DNA of 5,984 nucleotides from an uncultured bacterium. Lineage in GTDB: Bacteria; Bdellovibrionota_C; UBA2361; CAKMMH01. Made by a program: the position numbers and the translations under genes. Shown here one piece after another: positions 1-4,472 of the stretch; the stretch's first letter is position 1, and each line of letters starts with the position of its first letter. Under the pieces are notes generated by a model. The model did no database searches and was not told the origin of the DNA. It saw only the letters and a list, made by a program, of their open reading frames with translations. The stretch is from assembly GCA_927798255.1 (NCBI GenBank), contig CAKMMH010000116.1, positions 1-5,984 on the forward strand. The letters are read 5' to 3'.

Positions 1-344
1 GAAAAAGAGTAAAGAAGATTACCAACTACTGTTAAATTATCTCCAAGTTCTGAAAAATCAACTTCTCTTACATCTTTATTTATTACTTCAAGTTTTGGAA
101 ATCTTTGTTTTAAATCGTTTGCAAATTTTTCTTCAATTTCAATTACCTTTATATCATTTTTTATTTTATAAAGTTCTTTTGTAAGCGCACCAAGCCCGGG
201 GCCAATTTCCACGATATTTTCACTTTCATTTAAAGATGCAAAATTCATAATTGAATCAATAAGGGAATCATTAATTACAAAATTTTGCCCTCTTGATTTT
301 GAGGCTTTTACATCTAATTCTTTTAATTTTTCTTTTACACGCAT
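1..344 (-). CDS. rsmA: RsmA/KsgA 16S rRNA (adenine-N6,N6)-dimethyltransferase, 5' part only
   Basis: RsmA dimethylates two adjacent adenines in the 3'-terminal hairpin of 16S rRNA late in 30S assembly, using S-adenosylmethionine. Only the first 114 residues are in the window; the gene runs off the left edge. Visible are the GQNF motif at residues 19-22, the SAM-binding motif I EIGPGLGALT at 46-55, the acidic EIEE strand end at 69-72, an aspartate in the expected adenine-contact region (D91), and motif IV at 109-113. That motif reads NLLYS where the family normally has NLPY, a Pro-to-Leu change. The start is the ATG at 342-344, a normal N-terminal length before GQNF. There is no Shine-Dalgarno sequence; a TAATAT box lies 7 nt upstream. 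It is downstream of tsaD on the same strand, with about 300 nt between, so co-transcription is possible but not shown. Family assignment is secure. Confidence 0.93.
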   Translation of the reverse strand, partial: MRVKEKLKELDVKASKSRGQNFVINDSLIDSIMNFASLNESENIVEIGPGLGALTKELYKIKNDIKVIEIEEKFANDLKQRFPKLEVINKDVREVDFSELGDNLTVVGNLLYSF

Positions 345-376
345 AATTTTAATATTAAATAATAATTTATTTTAGT

Positions 377-393
377 GCACCCCTACGGGGTGC
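377..393. other. GC-rich 7-bp inverted repeat (hairpin)
   Basis: GCACCCC and GGGGTGC form a perfect 7-bp stem around the 3-nt loop TAC. Read on the minus strand it lies downstream of tsaD and just upstream of rsmA, and could slow or stop transcription. No clear T-run follows on either strand (minus side: ACTAAAATAAATT), so a classical intrinsic terminator is not supported. Confidence 0.45.
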
Positions 394-461
394 GTGATGT
401 GAGGATGCATCCACATTCTGCCCTGGCACCACTTCGCTTACGCTTCGTTATGGGATACCCT

Positions 462-489
462 TCGAGTATTACATGTCGAGTATTACATG
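462..489. repeat. 14-bp perfect tandem duplication (2 copies)
   Basis: TCGAGTATTACATG occurs twice head to tail at 462-475 and 476-489 without a mismatch. It sits inside the GC-richer intergenic stretch and does not fall in a gene. Its perfection suggests a recent duplication or slippage event. Confidence 0.9.
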
Positions 490-647
490 CAACTATCCCC
501 AAAGTAAGTAAAATTGTGCCGACGCTTGTTTCCTGCAACCTGCAATCAGCATTAAATTCTAGTATCTGATAGCAGAAAGCAGATAGTGGTTAGCTGATTT
601 CTGTAGCAGCACAAAATTTCCTGATACCAGAATCCTGTTCCGAGCTT

Positions 648-1664
648 TTATATATCCCATCTTGGATAAACTTCAGCATTCAACTCAATAAATTTTTTCT
701 CTAAAAACATCTTTGCAGCTAAATACGAAACCATTGCTCCATTATCTTGGCAATGAGTAAAATTAGGACAATATAATTTAACATTCCTTAATTCCCCTAA
801 TCTTTTTCTTAAGCATTTATTTGCAGCAACACCCCCTGCAAGTACTATGTTTTTAAAATCTGATGTCTTTAATATTTTTTTTGTCTTATATAAAATTGCA
901 TCTACAATCGAGTCCTGAATAGCATAACAAAGACTTGCCTTTACATAGTCATCTTTTAACTTATCTTCAAACTTTTTTACAAGAAGTGAAATAGCAGTTT
1001 TAAGTCCTGAAAAACTAAATCCTTCTGCTTCACGCATAACTTTTGGAAGATCAAAATTAATAAAGTTTTCGCTATCTTTATCTATACTATCTGCAAGCTT
1101 TGATAGCGCTGCCCCTCCTGGATATTCAAAACCTATAAGATTTGCAGACTTATCAAAAGCTTCCCCCGCAGCATCATCAATTGTTCTTGTTAATACTACC
1201 ATATCGTTAAGAGAATTAACTTTAACAATTTCTGTATGACCACCTGATACGACAATTGCTAAAAATGGAAAATTAAGTTCTTCATTATCAAGCATGCTAG
1301 CCATAATGTGAGCTTTAATATGATGAACACCGATAAGAGGTTTATTTAAAGAAAAACTTAACCCTTTTGCAAAATTTACTCCCATTAAAAGTGAACCTTT
1401 AAGCCCTGGGCCTTCCGTAACTCCTATAGCACTAAAATCATTTGGCTTTAAATTATTTCTATTTAAAATTTCATTAAATAAAATAGGTAAATTTTTAAGA
1501 TGAAGTCTTGAAGCGACCTCTGGAACGACCCCGCCATATTCTTTGTGAATATCTATTTGAGAAGATAGCACCTCATCAACTAAAAAAATCTTATCATTTT
1601 CTATTTTGCAAATAGCAATTCCAGTGTCGTCACAACTTGTTTCAATTCCTAAAATATAATCCAT
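648..1664 (-). CDS. tsaD: TsaD, tRNA N6-threonylcarbamoyladenosine (t6A37) transferase subunit
   Basis: TsaD (formerly Gcp/YgjD, Kae1 family) transfers the threonylcarbamoyl group from its adenylate to A37 of ANN-decoding tRNAs, working in the cytoplasm with TsaB and TsaE after TsaC makes the intermediate. The 338-residue protein is full length for the family. Visible motifs are GIETSCDDT (6-14), the metal-binding HIKAH (H115, H119), VSGGHT (139-144), DDAAGEAFDK (163-172), YPGGA (181-185), SGLKTA (219-224), LAGGVAANKCLR (275-286), and CQDNGAM with the third metal ligand D307. No essential residue is missing. The start is the ATG directly before DYILGIETS, the normal N-terminus. No Shine-Dalgarno sequence precedes it, but a TATAAT box ends 6 nt before the ATG, so the message may be leaderless. 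It has the low-GC codon use of the window. Downstream on the same strand is rsmA. Confidence 0.98.
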   Translation of the reverse strand: MDYILGIETSCDDTGIAICKIENDKIFLVDEVLSSQIDIHKEYGGVVPEVASRLHLKNLPILFNEILNRNNLKPNDFSAIGVTEGPGLKGSLLMGVNFAKGLSFSLNKPLIGVHHIKAHIMASMLDNEELNFPFLAIVVSGGHTEIVKVNSLNDMVVLTRTIDDAAGEAFDKSANLIGFEYPGGAALSKLADSIDKDSENFINFDLPKVMREAEGFSFSGLKTAISLLVKKFEDKLKDDYVKASLCYAIQDSIVDAILYKTKKILKTSDFKNIVLAGGVAANKCLRKRLGELRNVKLYCPNFTHCQDNGAMVSYLAAKMFLEKKFIELNAEVYPRWDI

Positions 1665-1670
1665 TTTTTA

Positions 1671-1676
1671 ATTATA
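1671..1676 (-). promoter_or_regulatory. -10 box of a possibly leaderless tsaD promoter
   Basis: On the minus strand a perfect TATAAT lies 6 nt before the tsaD ATG, so transcription would begin at or next to the start codon. The -35 region is only a T-rich tract (about 1693-1699). The context is AT-rich, so chance occurrence is possible. Confidence 0.4.
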
Positions 1677-1746
1677 CGATTTTTTTAGAAAATAAAAAAT
1701 ATTCTTGTATAAGATTTTAATTTATAGGAAAATATAGAAATAGTTT

Positions 1747-1752
1747 TATAAT
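1747..1752 (+). promoter_or_regulatory. -10 box upstream of the GC-rich orphan gene
   Basis: A perfect TATAAT is followed, about 7 nt later, by a likely start site inside a CCCCC/GGGGG inverted repeat (1754-1758 and 1766-1770). This gives a leader of about 40 nt before the ATG at 1802. No good -35 box is visible; TTTATA at 1721-1726 is too far away for ideal spacing. Confidence 0.45.
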
Positions 1753-1801
1753 GCCCCCATTTTTTGGGGGGGAAGTTTTACACGCTGAGCAAAGGAGTTT
1801 T

Positions 1802-2179
1802 ATGCTTATGCAACGCGACGAAGGTTTGTTTCCCCAAAAGGGTGTCCCCCTCGAGGAACATGGAAGTGGTAACGATTATTGGGATGATTGGAAAAAAAAG
1901 CGACAAGACGGATGGCGAAGAAGACGAGGCGATGAGCCTCGGAATCCAAGTCAAAACGCAGCCAAAGAGGAAATCCTCGAAAACGGCGGCCGCTGCGAAT
2001 CTCTCAACAGTCCTAGCCGGAAAATGGCAAAACGTCTGAACGTTAAAGTCCAACCGACAAGGACTGAAAAAGTCCAAATCCGAAAGGGCAACAAGACGAA
2101 AACAAAGACTGTGAAGGTTCGCGCTCCCAAAAAAGGGACTGGTCGCAGATTGCGCGAGTCTAACCACCAGGAAGACTAG
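1802..2179 (+). CDS. Hypothetical 125-residue basic protein, GC-rich orphan gene
   Basis: I do not recognise this protein. The ATG at 1802 is preceded by AAAGGAG (1791-1797), a strong Shine-Dalgarno with 4-nt spacing; ATG 1808 (10-nt spacing) is an alternative. The N-terminal 30 residues are acidic and aromatic (NDYWDDW at 24-30). A basic stretch follows (KKKR at 31-34, RRRR at 39-42), then a central part with one cysteine (C65). The Lys/Arg/Thr-rich tail at about 74-117 (for example KGNKTKTKTVKVRAPKK) suggests nucleic-acid or ribosome binding, which is inference only. No signal peptide or membrane segment is seen. Its GC content and codon choice differ sharply from tsaD and the pilin genes, pointing to transfer. 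An A8 tract at 1892-1899 and a second long open sense frame (1764-2039) raise the possibility of a frameshifted or slippage-dependent gene. It has its own promoter box and terminator. Confidence 0.55.
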   Translation: MLMQRDEGLFPQKGVPLEEHGSGNDYWDDWKKKRQDGWRRRRGDEPRNPSQNAAKEEILENGGRCESLNSPSRKMAKRLNVKVQPTRTEKVQIRKGNKTKTKTVKVRAPKKGTGRRLRESNHQED

Positions 2180-2213
2180 CGAATAATCGCCCTTTACTAA
2201 GTACCAAGCTCAG

Positions 2214-2249
2214 AGCGTCATAGGATTTTATCCTCATGGCGCTTTTTTT
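2214..2249 (+). terminator. Intrinsic terminator of the GC-rich orphan gene
   Basis: The stem pairs 2214-2226 with 2230-2243 (AGCGTCATAGGAT against ATCCTCATGGCGCT), with one G-U pair (2218/2239), one bulged C (2235) and a TTT loop. Seven T residues follow at 2243-2249. It lies 35 nt after the stop codon at 2179 and is the strongest terminator in the window. Confidence 0.9.
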
Positions 2250-2269
2250 ATATACCTTTTTATATACCT
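2246..2269. repeat. 12-bp perfect tandem duplication next to the terminator
   Basis: TTTTATATACCT occurs twice in a row at 2246-2257 and 2258-2269. It begins in the T-run of the terminator. AT-rich slippage could produce it. Confidence 0.8.
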
Positions 2270-2398
2270 ACTTCTAACATGAATTCAATTATCCACTTAT
2301 TATTTTAGGTATTTTATTCTTTATATGTATTTTGCTTATTAATTTCAATTTTGAAAATATTAGGAAATTTTCTTTTAGTGATAATAATAAAATGATTG

Positions 2399-2453
2399 AA
2401 AAAATGAATGTCACGAGGCAAAGTTTTACTCCTATAAAAACCCTGACATTCAT
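2399..2453 (-). terminator. Intrinsic terminator of the cysteine-rich orphan gene
   Basis: ATGAATGTCA (2404-2413) and TGACATTCAT (2444-2453) form a perfect 10-bp stem. Inside it, GTTTT and AAAAC can pair further. Read on the minus strand the stem is followed by six T residues (2404-2399). It lies about 110 nt past the stop of the 2562-2864 gene, the only minus-strand gene that could use it. Confidence 0.75.
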
Positions 2454-2469
2454 CCATCCCTTATCCAAA

Positions 2470-2511
2470 AAAATCATAATGAAAATCATAATGAAAATCA
2501 TAATGAAAATC
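2470..2511. repeat. 12-bp tandem repeat, 3.5 copies
   Basis: AAAATCATAATG is repeated perfectly at 2470-2481, 2482-2493 and 2494-2505, with a half copy (AAAATC) at 2506-2511. It lies between the cysteine-rich gene and its terminator, so the repeats would be in the 3' untranslated part of that message. Copy number is likely to vary between strains. Confidence 0.92.
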
Positions 2512-2561
2512 AAAAGATAAGAGATATATCAGTTAAAGCTAAGAGAGAATGTGTGCTAGAA

Positions 2562-2864
2562 TCACCGCAGAACACGTCCCTGTTTGCACAAGAAGCGCAT
2601 GACCCGAGCGGGCGAGTAAACGCTGTTTACGCTCTTGAGACGTTCGAGAATGAGTTCTTTAGTGAGATGAGTCTCATTTCCAAACACCTTTTTGATGAAA
2701 TCGGCGAACTTTTTGTTTTCCGCGCATCGCGCAGGCGTACTCATGCGACAGTTCATTTGATAACGCGCACAATTGTAATAAACCATTTTAGATTCCTTAC
2801 AACTTCTACACTTACTGATTAGATGAGATAAAACCTGCTTTTTACAAGTCCTACCCCGTGACAT
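2562..2864 (-). CDS. Hypothetical 100-residue cysteine-rich protein, GC-rich orphan gene
   Basis: I do not recognise this protein. It carries seven cysteines (C7, C19, C22, C32, C39, C47, C93). The group CRSC (19-22) with C32 and C39 resembles a zinc-ribbon-like arrangement. Residues about 55-98 (KKVFGNETHLTKELILERL, then SPARVMRFL and a basic end) have the pattern of a small helix-turn-helix or winged-helix domain, so a DNA-binding role is a guess. I chose the ATG at 2862-2864 because the in-frame ATG at 2939 would start inside the flagellin terminator. There is no Shine-Dalgarno sequence; a promoter with -10 ending 6 nt before the ATG suggests a leaderless message. GC content is well above the surrounding DNA, as for the 1802-2179 gene, with which it converges. 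It has its own terminator at 2399-2453. An 89-codon frame on the opposite strand has no such signals. Confidence 0.55.
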   Translation of the reverse strand: MSRGRTCKKQVLSHLISKCRSCKESKMVYYNCARYQMNCRMSTPARCAENKKFADFIKKVFGNETHLTKELILERLKSVNSVYSPARVMRFLCKQGRVLR

Positions 2865-2870
2865 ATTTAT

Positions 2871-2899
2871 AGAATAACAAATATTAAAATTTCTGTAAA
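2871..2899 (-). promoter_or_regulatory. Sigma-70-like promoter of the cysteine-rich gene
   Basis: On the minus strand TTTACA (2899-2894) and TATTCT (2876-2871) are separated by 17 nt. The -10 ends 6 nt before the ATG at 2864, so the transcript would start at the start codon. The promoter follows directly after the flagellin terminator. Confidence 0.5.
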
Positions 2900-2900
2900 T

Positions 2901-2939
2901 AAAAAAAATGCGAGACATTTTGTTATAAACATCTCGCAT
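2901..2939 (-). terminator. Intrinsic terminator of the flagellin gene
   Basis: ATGCGAGA (2908-2915) and TCTCGCAT (2932-2939) form a perfect 8-bp stem. On the minus strand eight T residues follow (2908-2901). It lies 55 nt past the flagellin stop codon at 2994 and separates flagellin transcription from the cysteine-rich gene. Confidence 0.88.
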
Positions 2940-2993
2940 AAAAAAATAAGTAGGAATTTTAAAATAAAGATATGAAAAATTTATTTCTATTAA

Positions 2994-3794
2994 TTATCCT
3001 AACAATTTAGCAACTAAATCTTTTTGTAAATTGCTAGTTTGTGCATACATGGCAGTAGCTGCATTGCTTCTAATGTTTGCACTTGTCATTTTAGATACCG
3101 CATCTGCTACATCAACATCTCTAATTCTTGAAAGAGCAGCTTCCTCTCCTTCAATTCTAGTTGTTATGTTTTGCATATTTGCTAATATTCTACTTTCTTG
3201 CGCCCCAAGATTTCCTCTAGCAGAAGTAATTTCTTGAATATGTGTTTTTAAAGGTTCAAGTGCAGCTTGTGCGCCTGCTTGAGTAGAAATATCTTGAGTT
3301 GCTACTCTTGAAATTGTCCCAGTTACATCAACCCCCTGAATAGCTGTTTGGCTATTAGGATCTGATGTATTTCCACTTTGAATTACAATATCATCATTTG
3401 TGATAAGCTTCTTTCCATTAAATTCGGTTGTATCGACTATTCTTTGTGACTCTTGAGCTAATTGTTGATACTCTTCATTTAATGCAGCACGCTGAGTATC
3501 ACTTAAAGTACCATTTGCTGATTGAGTTGCAAGCTCTTGCATTCTAATTGAAATGTCGCTAAGTTGGCTTAATGATCCGTCCATAATAGATAACGCCGAT
3601 ATTCCATCATTTGAATTTCTATTGCCGATAGATAATGTGGCTGTGCTAGCTTCTAGTGCATTCATAATAGCTAAACCAGCAGCGTCATCTGATGCTCTAT
3701 TGATTCTTTTTCCTGATGCTAATTTTTCCGATAATTTATTTAGATAATTTAGATTTTTATTTAATACATTTGAAATGCTTCCGTCTTTTGCCAT
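2994..3794 (-). CDS. fliC: Flagellin, flagellar filament subunit (short, core-only form)
   Basis: This is the structural subunit of the flagellar filament, exported by the flagellar type III system and polymerised at the tip. The 266 residues contain the conserved N-terminal D0/D1 region (about 1-130, with SGKRINRASDDAAGLAI at 27-43 and NRNSNDGIS at 58-66) and the C-terminal D1/D0 region (about 180-266, with SRIRDVDVADAV at 222-233). The middle, about 132-175, is short, so the exposed D2/D3 domains are absent. The N-terminal D0 helix is about seven residues shorter than in enterobacterial FliC, while the C-terminal helix keeps normal length. The ATG at 3792-3794 has AAGGAG eight nt upstream. 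Sigma-28-like elements lie upstream and an intrinsic terminator downstream. It stands alone in its transcript in this window. Family assignment is certain; whether it is the main or a minor flagellin cannot be told. Confidence 0.97.
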   Translation of the reverse strand: MAKDGSISNVLNKNLNYLNKLSEKLASGKRINRASDDAAGLAIMNALEASTATLSIGNRNSNDGISALSIMDGSLSQLSDISIRMQELATQSANGTLSDTQRAALNEEYQQLAQESQRIVDTTEFNGKKLITNDDIVIQSGNTSDPNSQTAIQGVDVTGTISRVATQDISTQAGAQAALEPLKTHIQEITSARGNLGAQESRILANMQNITTRIEGEEAALSRIRDVDVADAVSKMTSANIRSNAATAMYAQTSNLQKDLVAKLLG

Positions 3795-3802
3795 AATTCC
3801 TA

Positions 3803-3808
3803 CTCCTT
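3803..3808 (-). promoter_or_regulatory. Strong Shine-Dalgarno site of flagellin
   Basis: AAGGAG on the minus strand, 8 nt before the ATG, the best-placed ribosome binding site in the window. It fits a highly expressed gene and contrasts with tsaD and the pilin genes, which lack one. Confidence 0.85.
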
Positions 3809-3838
3809 GTTTTTAATATAAAAAGATATAGCAACCAT

Positions 3839-3846
3839 ATATCGGC
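3839..3846 (-). promoter_or_regulatory. Sigma-28-like -10 element proximal to flagellin
   Basis: GCCGATAT on the minus strand matches 7 of 8 bases of the sigma-28 (FliA) -10 element GCCGATAA. The -35 position 15 nt further up reads TATT rather than TAAA, so only the -10 half is convincing. Start of transcription would be near 3832, giving a leader of about 38 nt. Confidence 0.5.
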
Positions 3847-3897
3847 ATCGCTTTTAATATAAATACTGCTAGCGATACTAAATATAAAAGACACATC

Positions 3898-3934
3898 AAA
3901 AAATAAGTAGAATAAAAAGGGGGCAGTCTACTTA
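3898..3934 (-). terminator. Intrinsic terminator upstream of the flagellin gene
   Basis: TAAGTAGA (3904-3911) and TCTACTTA (3927-3934) form a perfect 8-bp stem with a 15-nt loop. On the minus strand six T residues follow (3903-3898). It sits between the distal sigma-28-like promoter and the flagellin-proximal one, so it would end or attenuate transcripts from the distal promoter. Confidence 0.7.
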
Positions 3935-3975
3935 CTCTTTTACACATCTTTAAAGCGTATATCCTCTTACTTCAA
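3898..3975 (-). ncRNA. Candidate small RNA or attenuated leader upstream of flagellin
   Basis: A transcript from the sigma-28-like promoter at 3982-4008 would start near 3975 and meet the terminator at 3934-3898, giving an RNA of about 78 nt. Its 5' part can form a second hairpin around CTCACTTGAAGTAAGAG (about 3963-3981). No known RNA family is recognised. The boundaries are inferred from the promoter and terminator only; the same signals could be the leader of a longer flagellin transcript. Confidence 0.33.
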
Positions 3976-3981
3976 GTGAGG

Positions 3982-4008
3982 GAATCGGAACATAAGGTAA
4001 AAACTTTA
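3982..4008 (-). promoter_or_regulatory. Distal sigma-28-like promoter
   Basis: On the minus strand TAAAGTTT (4008-4001) is a full match to the sigma-28 -35 element. It is followed after 11 nt, the standard spacing, by TCCGATTC (3989-3982), which keeps the CCGAT core of GCCGATAA. It points towards flagellin but is separated from it by the terminator at 3898-3934. The -35 overlaps a possible plus-strand TTTACA (4005-4010) for the pilin operon. Confidence 0.5.
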
Positions 4009-4079
4009 CATTTTGAATCTTTAAAAAATAAAAACATTAAAATAACATTTTTTAACACTAATTTCTCGAATACTTAATT

Positions 4080-4472
4080 ATGAATGAAATTTTTATTACC
4101 ATAATTATCTTTGTAACTATTGGATTTTTCGGGGTTTTAAATTTAAATACGCTTAATGATAAATTTACTCTAGAAAAAGAAGCCACAAGCATTTTTAACG
4201 AATTAAATAACATTAATTTAAAATATAATCTAGAAACATGCTTAAAGAAAACCGACAATTATTTTGAAATATTTGAAAAAGATAGCTTAAAAACTTTAAA
4301 AAACTTTAAAATTAATAATAAAATCTTCACTTCGATGTCAACAAAACAAATATGTTGCTATGAAGCTATATCTTGCACACCTAGCACACTAACATTAACC
4401 CTTAACAATTTTACATGTAAAATAACTATTTCATTAAGAGGTCAAATAAAGAAATTATGCAACAAGGAATAA
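4080..4472 (+). CDS. Minor pilin/pseudopilin, GspH/FimT/FimU-like, without visible prepilin leader
   Basis: Probably the first gene of a minor pilin operon; such proteins form the priming or tip complex of type IV pili or of type II secretion pseudopili in the inner membrane. The 130 residues begin with a hydrophobic segment (4-20, IFITIIIFVTIGFFGVL), then an amphipathic stretch. The end FTCKITISLRGQIKKLC (111-127) fits the C-terminal pattern of the GspH/FimT family. Six cysteines (C54, C92, C93, C99, C113, C127) suggest disulfides. The usual prepilin site (Gly before Phe, Glu at +5) is missing: E3 could correspond to Glu+5, but no leader is encoded upstream before an in-frame TAA at 4059-4061. 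No Shine-Dalgarno sequence is seen at the ATG. The next gene overlaps by 16 nt. Family level is moderately supported by the C-terminus and by its neighbours. Confidence 0.65.
   Translation: MNEIFITIIIFVTIGFFGVLNLNTLNDKFTLEKEATSIFNELNNINLKYNLETCLKKTDNYFEIFEKDSLKTLKNFKINNKIFTSMSTKQICCYEAISCTPSTLTLTLNNFTCKITISLRGQIKKLCNKE

Larger units (their letters stand above)
345..647. other. Repeat-bearing, GC-richer intergenic stretch between tsaD and rsmA
   Basis: No credible gene is seen here. A 64-codon open frame from a GTG at 375 has no ribosome binding site and no recognisable protein character. The stretch from about 375 to 645 is visibly richer in G and C than the flanking genes. It contains a 7-bp GC-rich hairpin (377-393), a 10-bp palindrome GGATGCATCC (403-412), a 14-bp tandem duplication (462-489), a 7-bp tandem CCTGCAA (532-545), and a run of degenerate CTGATA/GCAGA words (about 560-635). 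This looks like decayed repetitive intergenic DNA or the remains of a small non-coding element. On the minus strand it forms the region downstream of tsaD. Confidence 0.5.
2180..2561. other. Convergent intergenic region between two orphan genes
   Basis: This stretch holds the plus-strand terminator (2214-2249), two short tandem repeats (2246-2269 and 2470-2511) and the minus-strand terminator (2399-2453). The remaining sequence, about 2270-2398 and 2512-2561, is plain AT-rich DNA. A 62-codon frame from a TTG at 2332 crosses the minus-strand terminator and the tandem repeat and is not credible as a gene. Confidence 0.6.

Noticed and set aside
375..569. 64-codon plus-strand open frame starting at a GTG
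   Set aside because: No ribosome binding site; it covers palindromes and a tandem duplication and has no protein-like pattern.
1778..2167. 129-codon minus-strand open frame opposite the GC-rich orphan gene
   Set aside because: No start signals on that strand, while promoter box, Shine-Dalgarno, stop and terminator all fit the plus strand.
1751..2250. Large structured non-coding RNA (tmRNA, RNase P, 6S or similar) as explanation for the GC-rich block
   Set aside because: None of the conserved sequence hallmarks of these RNAs was found, and a Shine-Dalgarno-led open frame ends just before the terminator.
2404..2511. CRISPR array or insertion sequence end
   Set aside because: The repeats are 12 bp in direct tandem without spacers, and the inverted repeat behaves as a terminator; no transposase or target duplication is seen.
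2332..2520. 62-codon plus-strand frame ending in KIIM repeats
   Set aside because: Starts at a TTG without a ribosome binding site and runs through the minus-strand terminator and the tandem repeat.
2553..2822. 89-codon plus-strand open frame opposite the cysteine-rich gene
   Set aside because: No ribosome binding site or terminator on the plus strand; the flanking signals serve the minus strand.
3031..3747. Two plus-strand frames inside the flagellin gene
   Set aside because: Shadow frames of a certain gene, without start signals.
3813..3947. 44-residue hydrophobic open frame on the minus strand just upstream of flagellin (starts MCKRVSR)
   Set aside because: No Shine-Dalgarno sequence; it crosses the terminator and the proximal sigma-28-like -10 element. 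Kept only as a remote possibility.
4058..4258. 66-codon minus-strand frame over the first pilin gene
   Set aside because: Shadow of the plus-strand operon in AT-rich sequence.
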